Source of the DNA: JAIXWP01 sp041391745
Lineage (GTDB): Bacteria; Bacteroidota; Bacteroidia; Flavobacteriales_D; Sanyastnellaceae
Direction of reading: 5' to 3'
Assembly: GCA_041391745.1 (NCBI GenBank)
Contig: JAWKNK010000018.1
Span: 1 to 64,000 of the forward strand
DNA length: 64,000 bases
The translations under genes were made by a program, and so were the position numbers. Position 1 is the first letter of the stretch. Each line of letters begins with the position of its first letter. Positions 57,965-64,000 of this stretch are shown here, piece after piece. A model generated the notes under the pieces. That model did no database searches, was not told the origin of the DNA, and saw only the letters and a list, made by a program, of their open reading frames with translations.

Positions 57965-60090
57965 TTAGATATTGGTGGTAAGGTAATCGATGATTTTTTC
58001 AATCAAATGCACTCTGTCTTTGCCACGTACATTGTGCGGGTGACCAGGTACACGAAGAAGTCGACCTGTACACCGCTATCGATGCATGATTTAAGGAATC
58101 GAATGTTGTGTTGCATTACCACCACATCATCATCAGTGCCGTGAATCATCAACAGTTTGCCGTCTAGATTTTTAACCGATTTGGTAAGGTTGGCATTCTC
58201 ATAGCCTTCAGGATTTTCAGAAGGAGTGTCCATATATCTTTCGGTGTACATCACCTCATAAAGATTCCAATCGATTACTGGACCGCCAGCTACACCTACT
58301 TTGAAGGTACCTGGAGTTTTGAGCATTAATGAAGTGGTCATAAATCCACCGAAGCTCCATCCGTGAACGCCCATTCTGGTCGCATCCACATATGGTTGAG
58401 ATTTCAACCAGGTAACACCACTGATTTGGTCAGCTACTTCTGCAGTGCCCAATTGGCGGTGAATAGCTTGCTCGAAAGCTTTACCACGATTGGCAGAGCC
58501 ACGGCCATCAACCGTAAATACCAGATAGCCTTGCTGAGCTAAATAGTGCATCCAAAGTGATGCTCCACCAAGGTATGAATTGGTAACTAGCTGCACGTGT
58601 GGTCCATTGTACACATACACGACAACAGGATATTTTTTCGAAGCATCGAAGTTGCTAGGCTTGATCAATCGCGCATGCAATGGCATTCCATTTTCACCAG
58701 GAATGGTGAAAACTTCAGTAATTCCAATGTTGTAATCTGCATAAGGATCTGCAGCGTTCAATAAGTTCTTGCCAATTTTTCCCGTTTCATTGATGAGATC
58801 AATTCTGCGTGGAGTAGTGAGATTCGTATAGACATCAATGAATACTTTACCACTTTTAGAAATGCTTACTCGGTGGGTTCCTGAAACTTTCGTGATCTGA
58901 GTTTCAGACATGTCAGAAAGTCTAATTTTGAAAAGGTGAGATTCCGTAGGATTTGAGCCTGTACCCATAGCATATCCATATTCTCCTTTTGAATCAAATC
59001 CAAGCCACTCTGTCATTTCAAATGCAACTTTCATCTTAGCCAATAGTTTGCCTGAAGTGTCATATTTATACCATTGGTGGAATCCATCTTTTTGACTATA
59101 CCAAAGAAAATTATTAGCTTGGTTGGGAATGAAAATAATAGGTTGAGTAGGTTCTACCCATTTGTCGTCAGTCTCGGTAATCAATGTTGCACGAAGCTCT
59201 CCGCTGTTTGGATCAAAAGCCATCAACTTCATTTCATTCGTTCCGCGGTTCATCCAAATCGCATAAAGCGTATTGTCTGGGCTCCAGCTTACATTGGTCA
59301 TGTAGTATTGATCATTGTAGTCTGAAGGGATTTTCAAAAAGGTGGTTTTTTCTTTCTGAACATTGAATACACCTACACGAATCTTTTCACTCTTTCCTCC
59401 AGCCATTGGATATTTGATTTCATGCACAGAAGCAGGAGTAGTTGTGTAGTCCGTAAGTGGATAATTGGTTACATCGCTTTCATCTTTTTCATAAAAAGCC
59501 AAGTAGTTCCCGTCTTCATTCCAGAATGTACCTTTTTCAATTCCGTACTCGTTTCTAGAAACCGATTGACCACTCACAATATGCACAGGTTGATCTGTTA
59601 CCTGAATGGCTTTTTCTTTTGTTAGAACAAATAGATTGTTTTTATTGCTGTAGGCAAGATGTTGCGATCCGAAGTGGAAGTCGCTCACAGTGCCATCTCC
59701 TTCTTCCTTAATACCAGCTTCCATTGTGCTCTTCTTGGTATCTACAAAATAGTATGTGCCATCAGAGTGCTGAAAATATCCTGTAGTAGCTGAAGTCCAA
59801 TTGATGAAAGGCATTCTGTTTAAATCGGCAGGAGCATTTTTATATGCTTTCAACCCATCCAAAGTGAACCACATTTTTTCACTTCCTTTTGCATTACCAA
59901 TCATCATAGTCGATTCTTTCAAATAGACATAATTATCGGACTCAGGCAAAAATGAAATGCGTGATAAATTTTGAGGAGCGAATTCTCCAAATTGACCCAT
60001 CACCGATTGTTCGAGGGTAAGTTCTTTCTTTTGGGCAAAAGAAGAAAGCGAAAGGATAGCAACTCCCACGCTCAGAATAATAGCTTTCAT
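57965..60090 (-). CDS. S9 family dipeptidyl peptidase IV-like protease, frameshift near the C-terminus
   Basis: The start MKAIILSVGVAILSLSSFAQ at 60090 gives a signal peptide; the upstream extension to 60171 is not needed. An N-terminal beta-propeller (YSNKNNLFVLTKEKAIQVTD, GVFNVQKEKTTFLKIPSDY) is followed by the alpha/beta-hydrolase: VVVYVYNGPHVQLVTNSYLG, FTVDGRGSANRGKAFEQAIH, catalytic Ser in MGVHGWSFGGFMTTSLML and Asp in MIHGTDDDVVV. The frame ends at 58003 after YLVTRTMY. With one C added near 58045 it reads FVYPGHPHNVRGKDRVHLIE, restoring the catalytic His and ending at 57965. It removes dipeptides from the N-terminus of peptides in the periplasm. Confidence 0.92.
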
Positions 60091-60150
60091 ACTTGTGAAA
60101 TTTTGCGAAAAGTACTCGATTTTTTGCATAAAGCCTATCTTTGCCGCGCA

Positions 60151-60510
60151 ATGATGCGAGTGAGTAAACATAATAGGATAAAATCGGTCGGAATGCTGGC
60201 TATTGTCCTATGGTTGCTCAGTTTTCAAACCATTCACCAGTTATCTCATTCTCATTCCTATACACATTTCCACTCTCATTCTGAGCAATTGTCTCATGCC
60301 ACATTTGCAATTCCAGATGACCATGGAGATGTGGACGACGATTGTAAGATTTGCGAATTAATCAGTTTGCCATTTACTTTTTCAGAGGCTTGGCAATCGA
60401 CTTTTTATTCATCTTTTGAAATCAGCCATGCAGAAACGTCCATCGTTTCTTCTTCCTATTTAGCTGATTTTCTTCTTCCCAGACACCGCGGTCCACCCAG
60501 TATTGCTTAA
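60151..60510 (+). CDS. Small His-rich membrane protein, probably metal-related
   Basis: The start MMRVSKHNRIKSVGMLAIVL at 60151 gives a 119-residue protein with one N-terminal hydrophobic segment. Then come a His-rich stretch (HQLSHSHSYTHFHSHSEQLS) and an acidic-cysteine block DDHGDVDDDCKICEL. The latter two look like metal ligands. It lies 32 bp upstream of a TonB receptor. It is most likely a periplasmic metal-binding accessory for that uptake system. A -7-like TATCTTTG lies at 60136-60143. No named family. Confidence 0.65.
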   Translation: MMRVSKHNRIKSVGMLAIVLWLLSFQTIHQLSHSHSYTHFHSHSEQLSHATFAIPDDHGDVDDDCKICELISLPFTFSEAWQSTFYSSFEISHAETSIVSSSYLADFLLPRHRGPPSIA

Positions 60511-60541
60511 AGAAATCATTTTTTAAGTAATCATTCTTTCC

Positions 60542-62906
60542 ATGAAAATTTTTCCATTCTTGGGAATATTCCTGTTGTGTTTTGCATCAGCAAGCTATTC
60601 TCAATCAACTTATACTTTTTCAGGAAGAATTTTAGATGCCGAAACAAAAGAATCTGTGGTGGGGGCGCACATTGAATGTCATGAGACAGGATATATGACC
60701 TTTTCAGACACAACAGGAGCATTTGAAATTCCTCAATTGAAAAACGGTCAATACCATTTGCACATCGAAATGGCGGGCTTTAAGGCCTACGCAGAACACT
60801 TCACCATTGAAGGTGAGGATGTTTTTAGTGCCCTTGTTTTATTGGAGTCTTCTCATATCGAACTTCGCCAAGTAAACATTGAAAGCGAGGTTTCAAAGGC
60901 GGATTACCGACATTCTTCGCAAGACTTAATGATTTTAGATTTAAAGTCAGCGTCGAGCATTGGCGCCACCAATTTGTCGCAGAAACTTGCTCAGTTGCCA
61001 GGAGTAAACAAACTCGAGTCAGGCACAGGCATCGCCAAACCCATCATTCGCGGACTTTCGGGAAATCGAATCTTGGTAAGCGACTTGGGGATGAAACAAG
61101 AAGGTCAGCAATGGGGCAGCGATCACGGTTTGGAAATTGATCCTTTTATCAATGAAAAAGTAGAGGTGATTAAAGGTCCGGCCTCCATACTGTATGGCAG
61201 TGACGCACTTGGTGGAGTGATTCGCGTTCAAACACCTGCCATTCCTTCAAAAGGATGGAGCGGAGGTTTGACAGGAATCTATCGTTCAAACAATGATTAC
61301 TATGGCAGTTCGGTCAACTTAAATTTTGCTTCCAATCATTTCTTTGTAAAAAGCAGGCTGACTTGGGCCGAATATGGAGATGTGAAATTGCCCGCAAATT
61401 CATTTACCTATCTCAACAGAACTTTGCCGATTTACAACAATGAGTTGAAAAACACGGCAGGAAAAGATCTCCATTATCAAGTAACGATGGGATGGAAAGG
61501 TGTGAAGAATGTGCACAAATTGACCTTCAGTCATTTTCATCAGAACAATGGGTTTTTTCCAGGTCTTGTAGGCATACCAAGTGGTTTTAATGTACTGCCC
61601 GATGGGAATACGAGAAATATTGATTTGCCGAATCAGCAAGTGGATCATTACAAGCTGGCTTTGAACTCCACGCTTGTTTTGTCTAAAGGTTGGTTGCAAT
61701 TGGATGCCGGTTGGCAGCGTAATATTCGTGAGGAGCGTATCATTCCACACCAACAAGGCTACGCGCCTATTTCTGAAAGTCCTGTGGCGCACCATCTGGA
61801 ATTGAGCACTACGCAAATCGCTGCAAGGTGGCACGTTCCTGCAGTCAATGATTCAAGCGATTGATCCTGGAATTGCATTTTCTTTATCAAGAAAATAAAC
61901 GAGGAGGATGGGAATATTTGCTGCCGAATGATCGTTCGGTTTCAGGAGGAGCGTTCTTGTACGCAGAGAAAAATATTGAACGATTTGATCTTGTATATAA
62001 TGGAGGATTGAGATTCGATGCTGCGCAAATTTCAAGCACGTTTTTTAGTACTCGATATACAATAGCTCAGCAGAAATTGTGGGTGATTTGACCAGAGTAG
62101 AGAATAATAATTTATCATTTTCAAATTGGTCAGCTTCTTCTGGATTGAGCTGGACACCGCGTCAGTGTTGGAATTTTAAATTGAACCTTTCAAGAAGTTT
62201 TAGGGTTCCCAATCAAGCGGAGCTATTTATTAATGGAGTGCATCATGGTACATTTCGACACGAAATGGGAGACGCTTCACTGCAAAGCGAAATCGGTTAT
62301 CAGGCGGATGCTACAGTGTTGTATGAGTTGAAACAATTCTATGTAAAAGTATCGCCGTATTTCAATTATTTCAACGGCTATATTTATTTGCGACCCACAG
62401 CTCAATTCTCAACGCTTCCTGATGGAGGACAAGTGTATCAGTATTCTCAACATGATGCAATTTTTGCAGGTTCTGAATTTTATATTGAATGGCATCCTGT
62501 CAAGCAAATTCACATGGAGTATATGATTGATGGTGTTTATACGTACAATTTGAATACAGGATTGGCATTGCCTTTCACTCCTCCGGTGAGAGGACGTTTT
62601 CAATTGGAATATGAAAAAGATTTTGACAAAAGGTATTTATCAGAAATGGCTGTAGGAGGAAATTATCTGGTATGGAGTAGTCAAAATCGTGTGGATAGAA
62701 ACGAACATGCCACGAGTGGTGCGTTCACAGTGGATTTGTTTTTGAAAATGGAATTTAAAGAAGATGGTGCTTCTCTTAATTTTCAATTCAACAACATTTT
62801 CAATCGGTATTATTTGAATCATTTGAGTGCCTACAGAGCGCTCAATATCCCACAACAGGGGAGAAATTTTACAATTATGTTAAACCTGCCATTTGGCAAA
62901 AAATAA
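60542..62906 (+). CDS. TonB-dependent outer-membrane receptor, metal-type, two frameshifts
   Basis: Three frames (to 61864, 61861-62091 and from 62079) form one receptor of about 788 residues; the length is two bases short of a codon multiple. Signal peptide (FLGIFLLCFASASYSQ), a carboxypeptidase-like regulatory domain (FSGRILDAETKESVVGAHIE) and a plug domain (SQKLAQLPGVNKLESGTGIA, IIRGLSGNRILVSDLGMKQE, VIKGPASILYGSDALGGVI) precede the barrel. The sequence QQWGSDHGLEIDPF in the plug is typical of Bacteroidota receptors near zinc-type genes (ZnuD-like). The His-rich protein before it and two DUF4625-like lipoproteins after it support a metal, perhaps zinc. The ligand is not proven. Confidence 0.85.
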
Positions 62907-62912
62907 AAAATT

Positions 62913-63677
62913 ATGAAAAAAGTATTTCTAGCACTATTAGCGATTACAACAATTGTTTCTTGTAAAAAAGAAGAATCGGATACTACGCGACCGATCATCG
63001 AAAGCGTAAAGGTGAATGGCATTGCAGCCAATGAACATGAGTTCAATGCTGGTGAAACGTTCACGGTGGAAGTTCAGGTTTCAGACAACGAAGCATTGAA
63101 TCAATTGAAAATAAACATCCACGCAGCGGATGACGGACACAGCCACGAAGGAGAGTCTGGTGAGACTTTTGAAGCCAACACGGGAACATGGAGCGAAAGC
63201 GAAATAGTAAATCTCAGTGGAACATCATCTACAAAAACAGCAACATTTCAAATTCCGAATTCTGTTGCGGGACACTGGCACATCGAAGTTCAGTTGATCG
63301 ATAAAGAAGGAAACGAAGCAACGGAGTATGTCACCTTGATTCATGTGTCCAACACCAATCTACCTGTGTTCGATATCACTACCAATCCTGCTGTAGATAA
63401 CTTTGAAATTGCGTTGACTGCCGGAAATTCTTTTACCATCAATGGAACGGTGTCGGACCCGGATGGATTGATTGATTTGCATATCGAGTTGGAAAATGAA
63501 TCTAGTGGAGAAGTGTTTTTTGAATATGAAGTTCCAGGAGTTTCAGGAACAAGTTTCACGATGCCGGAAGTTTTGGTAGGCCCAATTTTGCAAACAGGCA
63601 TCTATCACCTTCACCTGCATGCCGCGGATGGTCAGGGCTTTGTAGGTGAATGGGCAGTGGATGTGCACGTAGAATAA
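62913..63677 (+). CDS. DUF4625-like His-rich lipoprotein
   Basis: A 254-residue lipoprotein (LALLAITTIVSCKKEE) with two Ig-like domains of the DUF4625 kind: TRPIIESVKVNGIAANEHEF, NIHAADDGHSHEGESGET, AGHWHIEVQLIDKEGNEAT and, at the end, GIYHLHLHAADGQGFVGEWA. The repeated H-x-H and HSHE clusters suggest metal binding. It starts 6 bp after the TonB receptor, so it is probably a surface lipoprotein capping the receptor, as SusD- or BtuG-like partners do. Function is inferred from position. Confidence 0.8.
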   Translation: MKKVFLALLAITTIVSCKKEESDTTRPIIESVKVNGIAANEHEFNAGETFTVEVQVSDNEALNQLKINIHAADDGHSHEGESGETFEANTGTWSESEIVNLSGTSSTKTATFQIPNSVAGHWHIEVQLIDKEGNEATEYVTLIHVSNTNLPVFDITTNPAVDNFEIALTAGNSFTINGTVSDPDGLIDLHIELENESSGEVFFEYEVPGVSGTSFTMPEVLVGPILQTGIYHLHLHAADGQGFVGEWAVDVHVE

Positions 63678-63697
63678 GTTTGACTTATTTTCGCTGA

Positions 63698-64000
63698 ATG
63701 AAACAAAGACTCCTCTTCTTGATATTGATGTTGGTATTTGTAGCGTGCCAAAAGGAAGACACTACAAATCCCGAGTTGTTTGATTTTAAAGTGAATGGTC
63801 TGTCGGATGTCACTTTGAGCTTGGCTCAGGGGAGCGCCATCACTGCGACCTATTCCTTTTCTGATGATATGGAATTGAATCAATCTAAAACGGCAATGTC
63901 AAGTGGAGGAGTTTTTTATAGTGAAGGACCTGCATCTATTTTTTCTCCAATAAATTATGGGGATTGGACTGATTTTAAAATCAACGAACTTTCTGGTAAA
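63698..64000 (+). CDS. Second DUF4625-like lipoprotein, truncated by the window edge
   Basis: The frame starts MKQRLLFLILMLVFVACQKE with a lipobox and runs 101 codons to the window end. ITATYSFSDDMELNQSK resembles the opening of the preceding gene (VEVQVSDNEALNQLK), so it is a diverged paralogue. It is part of the same operon, 20 bp downstream. Confidence 0.75.
   Translation, partial: MKQRLLFLILMLVFVACQKEDTTNPELFDFKVNGLSDVTLSLAQGSAITATYSFSDDMELNQSKTAMSSGGVFYSEGPASIFSPINYGDWTDFKINELSGK

Overview
The window looks like a chromosomal segment of a Bacteroidota bacterium, most likely Flavobacteriia/Flavobacteriales-like. The base composition is AT-rich. At least three proteins carry Por-secretion (type IX, T9SS) type A C-terminal sorting domains and one carries a gliding-motility-associated type B domain. 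Lipoprotein signals of the form SCKKDE, TonB-dependent receptors, Bacteroidota-type -7 boxes (TAnnTTTG) and a Bacteroidota-style fused CzcA-CzcC efflux pump fit this. No rRNA or tRNA gene was seen.

Layout. 1-6.9 kb: an incomplete GH92 mannosidase, a membrane glycosyltransferase, a di-heme lipoprotein, and a vitamin B12 locus (cobalamin riboswitch, BtuB-like receptor, BtuG-like beta-propeller lipoprotein). 6.9-16.4 kb: an accessory region with two decayed IS3 copies, IS66 scraps and four pieces of RHS/YD-repeat core, each followed by a different small gene. It also holds a YhcG-type PDDEXK nuclease. 16.6-18.2 kb: a MauG-type di-heme peroxidase. 18.2-24.5 kb: a gene-poor island of degenerate repeats, a decayed toxin-antitoxin pair and one intact IS110 element. 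24.5-29.1 kb: a paaZ / S41 peptidase / membrane coiled-coil operon. 29.2-31.0 kb: an MbnP/MbnH-like pair. 31.0-37.0 kb: a heavy-metal RND efflux operon. 37.2-40.9 kb: T9SS cargo and a PKD-rich gliding-type protein. 40.9-42.9 kb: moaC, a MobB-MobA fusion and a thioesterase. 42.9-52.4 kb: a GH13 enzyme and three large secreted proteins, each with its own terminator. 52.6-60.1 kb: CHAP protein, acyltransferase, zinc-dependent phospholipase-like protein, comB, gcvT and a DPP-IV-like peptidase. 60.2-64.0 kb: a probable metal-uptake locus (His-rich protein, TonB receptor, two DUF4625-like lipoproteins), cut by the window edge.

The most interesting object is the IS110 element at 19979-21243. Upstream of its transposase gene lies a candidate bridge RNA with two large stem-loops. 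The first loop carries two 7-nt segments that match the two halves of the actual insertion site. The second carries segments matching the element's own ends. The insertion site is inside a dispersed repeat, so the element appears programmed to land in that repeat family.

Many otherwise well-conserved genes are broken by single-base indels, often one base missing from a short homopolymer. I annotate these as one gene each. The pattern suggests residual sequencing or assembly errors rather than wholesale pseudogene formation, but this cannot be settled from the sequence alone.
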